A stretch of DNA of 64,000 bases from Streptomyces mobaraensis (lineage in GTDB: Bacteria; Actinomycetota; Actinomycetes; Streptomycetales; Streptomycetaceae): NCBI RefSeq assembly GCF_020099395.1, contig NZ_CP083590.1, positions 3,038,001 through 3,102,000 of the forward strand. Reading direction: 5' to 3'. Numbering within the stretch: the first letter of the stretch is position 1; every line of letters begins with the position of its first letter. Shown here piece after piece: positions 16,293 to 23,983 of the stretch. The position numbers were made by a program, and so were the translations under genes. The notes beneath the pieces are model-generated. The model did no database searches and had not been told where the DNA came from. It saw nothing but the letters and a program-made list of their open reading frames with translations.

Positions 16293-17971
16293 AGCAGCAC
16301 CTCCGGTATCTCCGTGCACCGGGCGCGCAGCCACTCCCCCACGCCCTTGCCCTGCGGGTCGAAGCGGACGTTCTCCGCGACGCCGCGCCCGAGGAGGCCC
16401 TCGATGACGAAGTTCAGGGCGCGGAGGTTGGGAAGGACGTGCCGCGTGATCTCCAGCGCGTCTGTCTCGGGCAGAAGTTGGCGGAACCGGTCGACGGTGA
16501 GCGCGTGGGCCAGCCACCGCCACGCGTCCTCGTCCCGCGCCCAGACGCCGACGTTGACGCCGCCGCCCTTGTCCCCGCTGCGGGCGCCCACGACGCGCCC
16601 GAGGGGCGCGCGGCGCACGGGCCCGGCGGGCAGCGGTTCCGGGAGCGCGGGGTCGGGCAGCGGCGGCGCGTCGTCGGTCCGGACGGGCGGCGGGAGGACG
16701 GGGACGCGCGTCCCGTCGGGCAGGACGGCGATGTGCCGCACGGTCTCCGGGTCCACGGGCACCGCCTCGAACGTCCCGTACGGGGAACCCGGATCCGGCG
16801 GCGCGGTGAGGTGCAGCCCCGGCACGCTCGCCAGGGCCAGCTCCACGGCCGCCGCACCGACCGCCCGGCCGACGGTCCCCGGGTCGGGGTCGTGCACCAC
16901 CAGCCTCAGGAGCGCGCTCGCCTCCTCCTGGGCGGCCGCGTCGGGGTGGTCCGTACGGGCCAGGGTCCAGCGGACGGAGGCGGGCCGGCGGCGGGCGAGC
17001 GCGTCCTCCATCTGCTCCCGGACGAGCCGCGCCTTGGCCTCGATGTCCAGGCCGGTGAGGACGAACACGACCTCGTTGCGCAGCCCGACCAGGCGGGTCA
17101 GCCCCGCCTTGAGCACGGCTGGCGGCGGCTCCCCCCGGACGTCGTCGATCCGCACCCGGTCCGGTCCGTCCTGCGCGAGCCGGACGGTGTCGAGCCGGGC
17201 CGTCACGTCCGGGCCCGGGTAGCAGGCGCCCTGTGTCTCGTACAGCAGCTGCGCGGTGACGGTCCCGATGGTGACGGCACCGCCGGTGCCGGGGTGCTTG
17301 GTGATCACCGAGCTGCCGTCGGCGTTCAGTTCGGCGATGGGGAAACCGGGGTGACGGACGTCGTGCTCCCGGAAGAACGCGTAGTTCCCGCCGGTCGCCT
17401 GCGCCCCGCACTCCAGCACGTGCCCGGCGACGACGGCGCCCGCGAGGGCGTCGTACGCCCCCGGCCGCCACCCGAAGTGGGCGGCCGCCACCCCGCTGAC
17501 CAGCGCCGCGTCCGTGACCCGGCCGGTCACGACGACATCCGCCCCGGCCCGCAGACAGGCGGTGATCCCGGCCCCGCCGAGGTAGGCGTTGGCGGTGAGC
17601 ACACCGGGGCCCCAGTCGCGGGCGGGGAGCAGATCGTCACCGGTGACGTACGCGACACGGGTGCCGGTGCCAAACCGTTTGGCCAACTCGCCTATCCTTT
17701 CGGCGAGTCCAGCGGGGTTCAGACCGCCCGCGTTGGCGACGATCCGCACGCCGCGCTCGGCGGCGATCCCGAGGCAGTGCTCCAACTGCCGGAGGAACGT
17801 GCGGGCATACCCCCGCTCCGGGTCCTTCAGCCGGTCCCGGCCGAGGACGAGCATGGTCAGTTCGGCGAGATAGTCCCCGGTGAGTACGTCCAGGGGGCCG
17901 CCGGTGAGCATCTCCTCCATCGCGTCGAAACGGTCACCGTAGAAGCCGGAGGCGTTCCCGATCCTCAGCAC
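16289..17971 (-). CDS. AtuA-like (DUF1446) acyclic terpene utilisation family protein
   Basis: About 560 residues. The N-terminal two-thirds match the AtuA/DUF1446 family: RIGNASGFYGDRFDAMEEML, GDYLAELTMLVLGRDR, NAGGLNPAGLAERI, GADVVVTGRVTDAALVSG, and GFPIAELNADGSSVITKHPGTGG. A C-terminal domain after a proline-rich linker contains LGRVVGARSGDKGGGVNVGVWARDEDAWRWL, as in AtuA-associated DUF4387-like regions. Biochemical role is not established; such genes travel with carboxylase/dehydrogenase sets for terpenoid or branched acyl-CoAs. I place the start at the GTG at 17971 by homology; no ribosome binding site is visible and it lies only 31 bases from the operator palindrome, so a very short leader is likely. 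First gene of the leftward operon; its stop overlaps the beta-subunit start. Confidence 0.8.
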   Translation of the reverse strand: MLRIGNASGFYGDRFDAMEEMLTGGPLDVLTGDYLAELTMLVLGRDRLKDPERGYARTFLRQLEHCLGIAAERGVRIVANAGGLNPAGLAERIGELAKRFGTGTRVAYVTGDDLLPARDWGPGVLTANAYLGGAGITACLRAGADVVVTGRVTDAALVSGVAAAHFGWRPGAYDALAGAVVAGHVLECGAQATGGNYAFFREHDVRHPGFPIAELNADGSSVITKHPGTGGAVTIGTVTAQLLYETQGACYPGPDVTARLDTVRLAQDGPDRVRIDDVRGEPPPAVLKAGLTRLVGLRNEVVFVLTGLDIEAKARLVREQMEDALARRRPASVRWTLARTDHPDAAAQEEASALLRLVVHDPDPGTVGRAVGAAAVELALASVPGLHLTAPPDPGSPYGTFEAVPVDPETVRHIAVLPDGTRVPVLPPPVRTDDAPPLPDPALPEPLPAGPVRRAPLGRVVGARSGDKGGGVNVGVWARDEDAWRWLAHALTVDRFRQLLPETDALEITRHVLPNLRALNFVIEGLLGRGVAENVRFDPQGKGVGEWLRARCTEIPEVLL

Positions 17972-18002
17972 GTCGGTGAGCGTGGCAGCGGCCCGCGAAA
18001 CA

Positions 18003-18018
18003 AGCAAGCGTGCTTGCT
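18003..18018. promoter_or_regulatory. TetR-type operator at the head of the acyl-CoA operon
   Basis: AGCAAGC-GT-GCTTGCT, a perfect 7-bp inverted repeat with two-base centre, located 31 bases before the chosen AtuA-like start. Shape and composition fit operators of TetR regulators controlling fatty-acid or branched acyl-CoA catabolism. The regulator at the 3' end of this operon is the obvious candidate. Confidence 0.6.
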
Positions 18019-18336
18019 CGGTTTCCGGCCGCCTCGCGCCGTCGGCGGACGGCGCGTGCGGTCCGGCCGGACAACGTGACGTTGGGGTGCGCGCTTGCGG
18101 GCGGCAGGCGGACTTGGCCGGTACCGGCGTGTGGCGGACCGGTGGACGGACGGGCGCGGAGGTCACGCGCCCCGACAGCCCTCGTCACCATCGCGTGCGG
18201 CGCGGCGGGAGCGGATGACCAGACGACGGCCGCCCGAAGGCCCGGTGCGTCCCAGGCGACCGGCCCGTACGGCTCCGTTTCGACACCGTCCGGGATCGTG
18301 GCACGATGTATGGCATGACGACGAACCGAAAGGTCC

Positions 18337-18732
18337 ATGCCGCGTAGCCGGCCAGGACACGTCCGGACCGGCCTTTCCCGCCACCGGACACCGGACACAG
18401 GCACCGCCATCGACGGCTTGTCCTCGCGCGCGCTGTCCGAGATCTCCCGACTCGAACGCAGCCGCAACTACCTGCGGCCAGGCGACGTCAGCACGGCCGT
18501 GCGCCTGTGGAAGGACTATGTCCGCCGCCCCGAGCGTCAACTGTGGCATGACCACGAGTGGGGGAACGCGCACTGGTACTGCTGCGGCGATCCCTTCGAA
18601 GCCCGCGCCCTCCTCGATACCGTGATGCAGGCCATGTCGCCTCGGAACGCCCGCGAACTCCGCCAGGTCGTCGGCCGATCCGACGCCGTCTGGAACCGGC
18701 CCTCACCGCCGTACGAGGCGGACAGCGCTTGA
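18337..18732 (+). CDS. conserved Streptomyces hypothetical protein
   Basis: 131 residues; I recognise only a streptomycete-type conserved block, ESRNYLRP-like at SRNYLRPGDVSTAVRLWKDY followed by VRRPERQLWHDHEWGNAHWY, and a C-terminal ARALLDTVM...ARELRQVVGRSDAVWN. The N-terminal 30 residues are Arg/Thr-rich and unlike the rest. The ATG at 18337 has GAAAGG five bases ahead. A ten-codon ORF (MTTNRKVHAA, 18315-18347) overlaps the start in another frame, so the natural N-terminus might differ. No function can be assigned. Confidence 0.55.
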   Translation: MPRSRPGHVRTGLSRHRTPDTGTAIDGLSSRALSEISRLERSRNYLRPGDVSTAVRLWKDYVRRPERQLWHDHEWGNAHWYCCGDPFEARALLDTVMQAMSPRNARELRQVVGRSDAVWNRPSPPYEADSA

Positions 18733-19494
18733 AGAGGAAGCCGGCAGCCCGCGTTCTCCCCTCGCCGGTCGAACCGTTCCGCGAGCTCCGGCACCGGCCG
18801 GGTTCCGCAGGCCCGGGACCGCCGACCGGTGGACGTGGCTCGTTGTCTCCGACCGACGGCGCGCCAGGTTCGCCCCCGCCCTGGCAAGACGGGGGCACCA
18901 GGCGCGTCGCGGAACGATGCCCGGCTTCCTTATGCGCGCTTATGCGCGTTGCGGGTCACGCGGGTCCGGCCTCACGGGAAGCTGACGCCGGCCCGTCCGG
19001 CCGACGGCGCTCCCGGCCCGGCAGGTCCGCCGTCCGGATGCCGGCCGGGACCGGCACGTTGCCGGAAGGCCCCGTTCACAGCCCCGGCGCGGCACGTGGA
19101 CGGCGGCGACCGCCACCTTCCCTCACTCGAACTGCCGAGGCGGCGTGCGTGACATGGAACCCGTCGCCGCGCTTCCCCCATCGCCGATGTACCTGTTGGT
19201 CGCTTCCCTGAGCAGGGTCTTCGCCGCGTGGCCCTCATGGGATCGCCTCCTTCGCGCTGTCGGGGACCGTCCATCCGACGCCGTCCGTGGCTCGGCCGCC
19301 TCCCGGGACGCCCCAACGGGCGTGCAGGCGGCTGCACTTCGGATCCTCCCGGCGTGCGGCGCGGTGCTGCGCAGGACCATAGGGGTCATGGGTGCACCCT
19401 TGCAACCACACTGGAAACTTCATGCACCGGCTAGACCCGCCAGATGGCACACGCGAGACTGTGCCGCAAGCCCAGGAGAAGGAGCGAGAGCGGC
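18733..19494. other. 762-base gap without a convincing gene
   Basis: Several open frames cross this stretch on both strands but none shows a domain. The best is a leftward frame ending at 19123 (...LLREATNRYIGDGG...), which has acceptable third-position GC over about 40 codons but no clear start; it could be a remnant. The right end holds inverted GGTGCA/TGCACC boxes next to the XRE gene. Confidence 0.4.
19391..19428. promoter_or_regulatory. inverted boxes upstream of the XRE regulator gene
   Basis: GGTGCACCCTTGCAACC at 19391-19407 is followed by TGCACCGG at 19423. The core CCCTTGCA recurs at 20638-20645 inside the large palindrome behind the DUF397 gene, suggesting one regulator recognises both places. 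Confidence 0.4.
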
Positions 19495-20346
19495 ATGCCA
19501 CCAAGGACGGCACCCACTGCGCGGCAACAGCGAATCGGCGCCGAGTTGCGCAGGATGCGGGAGCAAGCGGGCTTGAACGTCGCCGAAGCCGGGCGCCTGA
19601 TCAGCGCGGATCGCAGCCGCATCAGCAACATCGAGGCCGGACGGCTCGGCGTGAGCGCGGAGCGCATCCGCACGTTCGCCGACCTCTACGCATACCCGGA
19701 CGGCGAATTCGTCGAGACCTTGGTACGGATGGCGGAGGAGCGCCACAAGGGTTGGTGGGAGCAATTTCGGGGAATCCTGGCCACCAGCATGCTCGACCTC
19801 GCGGAGCTGGAATACCACGCCGCGAGCTTGACGGTTATGCAGTTCGCGTACATCCCGGGGCTCCTCCAGACCGAGGAATACGCGGCAAGCCTCTTTCGGA
19901 ACACCGTTCCGCCGCTGAGCTCAGTGGAGGTGGAACGCCGGGTATCGCATCGAATGAGTCGAAAGTGCGTGATGCAGCGCGACCCTGCGACACCGTGCAC
20001 CTTCGTGATCCACGAAGCGGCACTGCGGATGATCCACCCCGGCAGGGAGGGTCAGCTCCGACAGCTGGAGCGGCTGCTGGAGATGAGCACCCACGACGGC
20101 CTCACCATCCACGTGATCCCCTTTTCCCACGGTTCGTTTCCGGGAGCCAACAGCTCCTGCACCTACGCTGCGGGGCCTGTTCCGCGACTGGATACGGTAC
20201 AGATCGACACCGCACATGGATCGCTCTTCCTCGACACCGACTCGCACCTCGAAAACTATCGGTGCATCCTAAGGCACGCCAAAAAGACTGCCCTCCCACC
20301 GAGGGCCTCCCGGGATTTCATCCGCAGCGTCGCGAACCAATTGTGA
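19495..20346 (+). CDS. XRE-family regulator of the Streptomyces XRE/DUF397 type
   Basis: 283 residues. HTH at about 12-65 (RIGAELRRMREQAGLNVAEAGRLISADRSRISNIEAGR), then the long C-terminal domain (DUF5753-like) of this family with LEYHAASLTVMQFAYIPGLLQTEEYA, FVIHEAALRMI, LTIHVIPFSHG and a terminal SHLENYRCILRHAKKTAL. Such regulators are numerous in streptomycetes and are each paired with a small DUF397 protein thought to modulate them; some act in developmental signalling. Start ATG at 19495 with GAAGGAG upstream. The cognate DUF397 gene follows after 15 bases. Candidate operators lie before and after the pair. Confidence 0.9.
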   Translation: MPPRTAPTARQQRIGAELRRMREQAGLNVAEAGRLISADRSRISNIEAGRLGVSAERIRTFADLYAYPDGEFVETLVRMAEERHKGWWEQFRGILATSMLDLAELEYHAASLTVMQFAYIPGLLQTEEYAASLFRNTVPPLSSVEVERRVSHRMSRKCVMQRDPATPCTFVIHEAALRMIHPGREGQLRQLERLLEMSTHDGLTIHVIPFSHGSFPGANSSCTYAAGPVPRLDTVQIDTAHGSLFLDTDSHLENYRCILRHAKKTALPPRASRDFIRSVANQL

Positions 20347-20361
20347 GGGCAAGGCATCCAG

Positions 20362-20556
20362 ATGTCGGAAGTGAAGTGGCAAAAGTCTTCCTTTTCCAAC
20401 GACAGAGACGAGTGCATAGAACTGGCGAGTGAGATCCCCGGCGAAGTGCTGATTCGCGAGAGCGATGCGCCGGGCGCGACCATCAAGGCATCTCGCGCCA
20501 AGCTGCGCGCTTTCATCTCCGGCGTCAAGGCCGGTGGATTGCGTCACCCGATTTAG
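20362..20556 (+). CDS. DUF397 protein, partner of the upstream XRE regulator
   Basis: 64 residues with the hallmark WQKSSFSNDRDECIELA near the start and IRESDAPGATIKASRAKLRAFISGVKAG at the end, as in the whole DUF397 family. The start follows a GAGGG sequence. It lies 15 bases after the XRE gene and is certainly in the same operon. Family members are proposed to bind and antagonise their XRE partner; no enzymatic residues are apparent. Confidence 0.9.
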   Translation: MSEVKWQKSSFSNDRDECIELASEIPGEVLIRESDAPGATIKASRAKLRAFISGVKAGGLRHPI

Positions 20557-20613
20557 TGCACCAGCAGGTTCGGTCGCCCTCCATCTGTGCAGGTGGGGGG
20601 CGTTTGTCATATG

Positions 20614-20649
20614 CCGGTGCAACCGTTCACCGGTGAACCCTTGCACCGG
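20614..20649. promoter_or_regulatory. 36-bp nested palindrome upstream of the NUDIX-like gene
   Basis: Outer arms CCGGTGCAA (20614-20622) and TTGCACCGG (20641-20649) flank a perfect 14-bp palindrome GTTCACCGGTGAAC (20625-20638), with two-base CC gaps on each side. Too regular to be a terminator (no usual loop) and best read as a multi-site operator. The region 20557-20824 holds nothing else of note. Confidence 0.6.
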
Positions 20650-20824
20650 GGCTTCGCGCGCCGCTACCTTCCGTACGTCGCCACCGCCCCGGGCGGCGCC
20701 GACCGCGCCGCCGGAACTCGGCGTGCACGTAGGGCAGTTGGATTCGCCAAAACGTCACTACCTGACCTCCGCGCGCGCCACCCTCTCCCCAAAGGAACCA
20801 TCCGCCCGCGCCAGGAAGTGAGCC

Positions 20825-21241
20825 ATGCCTCCCACCCCCCACATCGCCGGCCTCGCACACCTCACCGACCCCGACGGCCGTCTCCTCATGCTCAAGACCG
20901 CAGAAGGCAATTGGCGCCTGCCGGGCGGCCCGGCGCTCCCCAACGAGTCGGCCCGGAACGCGATGGCCTACCACGTACGCCGGGACCTGCACATCAGGGT
21001 CGAGCCCCGGTTCGTCCTCGGCATGGAGCCGATCGTGGGCACCGGCTCCAGCGCGTACCTGTTCGCGTGCGACAACCTCCAGGCGGACGACATCGCACGC
21101 ATCCAACTACCGGGCGCCCGGACGGAGATCACCGCCTTCGCCTTCGTCGACTACCCCGGCATCGCCGAGGGCGTCAGCCCCCACGAACACCTCCTCATCA
21201 CCGGGGCGGCGACGGCCTTGAGGACGACGGAAGGCCGTTAG
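20825..21241 (+). CDS. NUDIX-fold protein with degenerate NUDIX box
   Basis: 138 residues with the NUDIX opening (HIAGLAHLTDPDGRLLMLKTAEGNWRLPGG) and the general length of the fold. The catalytic box should read GX5EX7REUXEEXGU; here the equivalent stretch is GGPALPNESARNAMAYHVRRDLHI, lacking the REXXEE metal-binding acidic residues. It is therefore unlikely to hydrolyse nucleoside diphosphate-X compounds and may be a binding protein or regulator. The start ATG follows GAAGTGAGCC. It sits between the XRE/DUF397 pair and a serine hydrolase, downstream of the 36-bp palindrome. Confidence 0.7.
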   Translation: MPPTPHIAGLAHLTDPDGRLLMLKTAEGNWRLPGGPALPNESARNAMAYHVRRDLHIRVEPRFVLGMEPIVGTGSSAYLFACDNLQADDIARIQLPGARTEITAFAFVDYPGIAEGVSPHEHLLITGAATALRTTEGR

Positions 21242-21363
21242 GCGAACGGGCGGGGCCCGGCGCCGACCGGAGCGCCTCCGCCACCGGGCGCTCCGGTTGG
21301 CGCCGGGCCGCCCTGGGTAGGGCGGGATGGTGCCGTTCGTCCCGAAGGCGAGGAGAGCCCGCC

Positions 21364-22557
21364 GTGAAATTCCTCTTCGATGACGAGTCCTTCGCCTTCG
21401 AGACCCTGCGTACCGCGTGCTTCGCTGCGTACGGCGGGGCCGATCTCGGCGAAGTGATCGCCACCGCGCGGGCGATCCCGGACGGTGACGAGGACGCCTG
21501 GTACCGCCGGTGGCGCGCCACCGCCGCCCGCGTCCACGAACAGGGGGACAAGGCGCTCGCGGCAGGGCAGCGCGTCGGTGCGCGCGAGGCGTTATTGCGG
21601 GCGTCGAACTACTACCGGACCGCCGAGTTCTACCTCCGCGACGACCCGTTCGGCGACGACCGGGCCAGGGAACTGGCGGGCCTCGCCCGCAGCACGTTCG
21701 CGACCGCCGCCGCGCATCTCGACACTCCGGTGGAACGGGTGGCGATCCCGTACGGGGACACCACCCTGCCCGGCTGCCTCTTCCTCGCCGACGACTCGGG
21801 TGCGCCGCGCCCCGCGATCGTCTTCACCAGCGGGTTCGACTCCATCCTGGAGGAGGCGTACTTCGCGGTCGCGGCGTCGGCGCTGCGCCGCGGCTACCAC
21901 TGCCTCGCCTACGACGGCCCGGGCCAGGGTGCCGCGCTCCGCGAACAGCGGCTGTTCTTCCGGCCCGACTGGGAGGCGGTCGTCACCCCGGTACTGGACT
22001 ACGCCCTGACCCGCCCGGAGATCGACCCCGGCCGCGTCGTCCTGTACGGCTACAGCTTCGGCGGCCAACTCGTCCCGCGCGCGGCCGCGTTCGAACACCG
22101 GGCCGCCGCACTCGTCCTCGACGGCGGCATCTACAGCTACTTCGACGCCACCACCCGGCCGCTCCCGCCGTGGCTGCTCCAGTGGATGCTGGACGGCCGG
22201 GACGACGACGCGGAGCGCGTCCTGCGGATGGCGATGGCGGGCAGCACCTCCCTGCGGTGGGCGCTGCGCAACGGGGTGTGGACGTTCGGCGCCGACTCGA
22301 TCGCCGACTACGTCCGCCGCTCGCGCGCCTACACGCTGGACGGCGTCGTCGACCGGATCACCACGCCCGCCCTGATCTTCGACCCGGAGGACGACGCCTT
22401 CTTCAAGAGCGAGCCCGCCCGACTGCACCGGGCACTCAGGGCACCCAGCACCCTCGTCACCCTGCCGGGGGCCGACGGGCTCGGCGAGCACTGCGCGTAC
22501 GGCGGTCGCTCCACCCTCCACCAGCACATGTACGACTGGCTCGACCAGACCCTCTGA
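21364..22557 (+). CDS. alpha/beta hydrolase (FrsA / DHPON-hydrolase-like esterase)
   Basis: 397 residues. A helical N-terminal part (AREALLRASNYYRTAEFYLRDDP) precedes the hydrolase core: PAIVFTSGFDSILEEAYF, YDGPGQGAALREQ, nucleophile elbow YGYSFGGQLVPRAAA, an acidic residue in FDPEDDAFFKSEP, and a catalytic histidine near GLGEHCAYG. This organisation is that of the family containing 2,6-dihydroxypseudooxynicotine hydrolase and FrsA-like esterases. Natural substrate unknown. GTG start at 21364 with GAGGAG upstream. It lies 122 bases after the NUDIX-like gene and could be co-transcribed. Confidence 0.85.
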   Translation: MKFLFDDESFAFETLRTACFAAYGGADLGEVIATARAIPDGDEDAWYRRWRATAARVHEQGDKALAAGQRVGAREALLRASNYYRTAEFYLRDDPFGDDRARELAGLARSTFATAAAHLDTPVERVAIPYGDTTLPGCLFLADDSGAPRPAIVFTSGFDSILEEAYFAVAASALRRGYHCLAYDGPGQGAALREQRLFFRPDWEAVVTPVLDYALTRPEIDPGRVVLYGYSFGGQLVPRAAAFEHRAAALVLDGGIYSYFDATTRPLPPWLLQWMLDGRDDDAERVLRMAMAGSTSLRWALRNGVWTFGADSIADYVRRSRAYTLDGVVDRITTPALIFDPEDDAFFKSEPARLHRALRAPSTLVTLPGADGLGEHCAYGGRSTLHQHMYDWLDQTL

Positions 22558-22633
22558 GCCGCCCCCTCCCCTGGTTCCGGTGCGCTCGCGCCCGCCCCGA
22601 CCCCGTCGAAGATCCCGATGACAGGGAGTCCTC

Positions 22634-23284
22634 ATGAGCACCGAGACGAGCACCGACGCGCGGCTCGAAGCCGGGCTCTCGCCGGAGAGGCTGGCCTTCT
22701 TCACCGATGCGATCTTCGCGATCGCGATGACCCTGCTGGCGGTGGAGCTCAAACACCCGGGCGACCGGCAACTCGGCTCCGGGCGCGCGCTGTGGGGCTT
22801 CCTGGTCGACCAGCGGAGCGCCTACCTGGCGTTCGCGTTGGCGTTCGTGCTGCTCTGGTCGGTGTGGCGGCGCCATCACGAGCTGATGGACGGGGTCCGC
22901 CGGCTGTCCAGGGGGTTCGCGTTCTGGCACGCGCCGTTCCTGCTCCTGGTGGCCTTCCTGCCGTTCCCGACGGCGGTCATCGGCGCATCGATCACCAATC
23001 CGCTGGCACAGACCCTGTTCGCGGGCACGATGGCCGCCATGGTGTGCTGCGAGGCGACCGTGAAGGAGATCGCCGTCGCCGCCCGCCTGGTTGTCGACGC
23101 TCCTGCCACCACGCGCCGGCAGGCCGACGCCTCCTGGTCCGTCGGTTTCTGGTTCGTCCTCAGCGGCGCTCTGGCCTGGGTATTCCCCTACGCCTACGTC
23201 CTGTGGTTCGTCGCGCACGGCGCCGCCGCTTGCGGCGGGCCTCTCTTGGGGTGGCTCCGCGCCGGACGGGCCTCGGTGGGTTGA
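22634..23284 (+). CDS. TMEM175-family potassium channel protein
   Basis: 216 residues. The first transmembrane helix carries the family signature RLAFFTDAIFAIAMTLLAVELK (R-x-x-x-F-S/T-D motif); further hydrophobic segments follow at about 55-80, 95-120, 125-150 and 170-200, consistent with the six-helix bacterial TMEM175 layout. Family members are K+-selective tetrameric channels in the cytoplasmic membrane. ATG at 22634 with AGGGAG upstream. It follows the hydrolase by 76 bases. Confidence 0.85.
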   Translation: MSTETSTDARLEAGLSPERLAFFTDAIFAIAMTLLAVELKHPGDRQLGSGRALWGFLVDQRSAYLAFALAFVLLWSVWRRHHELMDGVRRLSRGFAFWHAPFLLLVAFLPFPTAVIGASITNPLAQTLFAGTMAAMVCCEATVKEIAVAARLVVDAPATTRRQADASWSVGFWFVLSGALAWVFPYAYVLWFVAHGAAACGGPLLGWLRAGRASVG

Positions 23285-23306
23285 CGGGCCTCGGTAGCTT
23301 AGGCGG

Positions 23307-23657
23307 ATGTCTTCCGTACTTGTGATCGGTTACGACCCTCAGGGCATACCCGGCGTCGATGGGACAGCGCTCCGCGCCGCTCTGGACGCCGAGTTGGCGC
23401 GTTTCGGCGAGCACGGCATCGACGCAGCCATGACGCTCGTCCGCGTCGACGCGTCGGCCGAGCCCGCGCTCGTCGCGTCGTTGAGCGAGCGTCCGTGGGG
23501 CGTGGTCGTGATCGGCGGCGGGATCCGCAAGACCGAGCAGCTTCTGCCCCTCTTCGAGCAGATCGTGAACCTGATCCGTCAGCACGCGCCACAGGCCGCC
23601 ATCGCGTTCAACAGCAGCGGCGGGGACAGCGTCGAAGCGGCGCAGCGCCGGCTCTGA
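23307..23657 (+). CDS. conserved hypothetical protein, Rossmann-like
   Basis: 116 residues: SVLVIGYDPQGIPGVDGTALRAALD at the start, a central WGVVVIGGGIRKTEQLLPLFEQIVNLIR and a terminal AIAFNSSGGDSVEAAQRR. Alternating beta strands and helices with glycine-rich turns suggest a small alpha/beta fold. I have seen similar proteins in many bacteria but know no function. It is close behind the TMEM175 gene (22 bases) and ends at a terminator. Confidence 0.7.
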   Translation: MSSVLVIGYDPQGIPGVDGTALRAALDAELARFGEHGIDAAMTLVRVDASAEPALVASLSERPWGVVVIGGGIRKTEQLLPLFEQIVNLIRQHAPQAAIAFNSSGGDSVEAAQRRL

Positions 23658-23683
23658 GCCGGCGGGCTCCGGTCACGACATGC

Positions 23684-23716
23684 CCCCGGCCGCGAGATGT
23701 CGTCTCGTGGCCGGGG
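23684..23716. terminator. bidirectional terminator
   Basis: CCCCGGCCGCGAGA pairs with TCTCGTGGCCGGGG (one wobble position) around a TGTCG loop, between two convergent genes. Confidence 0.75.
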
Positions 23717-23758
23717 TCCGAGGGTGGGATCAGCTACAGCAGAGGGCGCGGGCCTCCG

Positions 23759-23983
23759 CTAGTCGCGGTACCGGAAGACGATCCGGCCGCGTGTGAGGTC
23801 GTACGGCGGGAGCTCCACCAGCACGCGGTCCTCCAGCATGATCTTGATGTAGTTCTTGCGGACCTTCCCGCTGATGTGCGCGAGCACCCGGTGGCCGTTG
23901 TCGAGCTCCACGGTGAACATGGCGCTGCGCAGGCACTCGATGACCCTGCCCTGCACCTCGATGACGTTCTTGTTCCTCGTCAT
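23759..23983 (-). CDS. infA: translation initiation factor IF-1 paralogue
   Basis: 74 residues of a single OB (S1-like) fold: [63 protein letters not shown], with all IF-1 landmarks spread over it. IF-1 binds the 30S A site during initiation. In a streptomycete the housekeeping infA lies in the ribosomal protein region, so this isolated copy is probably a second, variant factor. Its ATG overlaps the stop of the upstream acetyltransferase gene (ATGA), making the pair a coupled operon, an unusual setting. Assignment of the family is secure; the role of the extra copy is not. Confidence 0.88.
   Translation of the reverse strand: MTRNKNVIEVQGRVIECLRSAMFTVELDNGHRVLAHISGKVRKNYIKIMLEDRVLVELPPYDLTRGRIVFRYRD

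Noticed and set aside
12465..17222. A plus-strand open frame of almost 1600 codons across the acyl-CoA operon
   Set aside because: It is the complementary shadow of well-supported leftward genes in GC-rich DNA; it has no domains and an implausible Arg/Gly/Pro composition.
19123..19389. 88-codon leftward ORF divergent from the XRE gene
   Set aside because: Acceptable third-position GC only in its last part, no recognisable domain, and its start lacks a ribosome binding site; left as part of an intergenic note.
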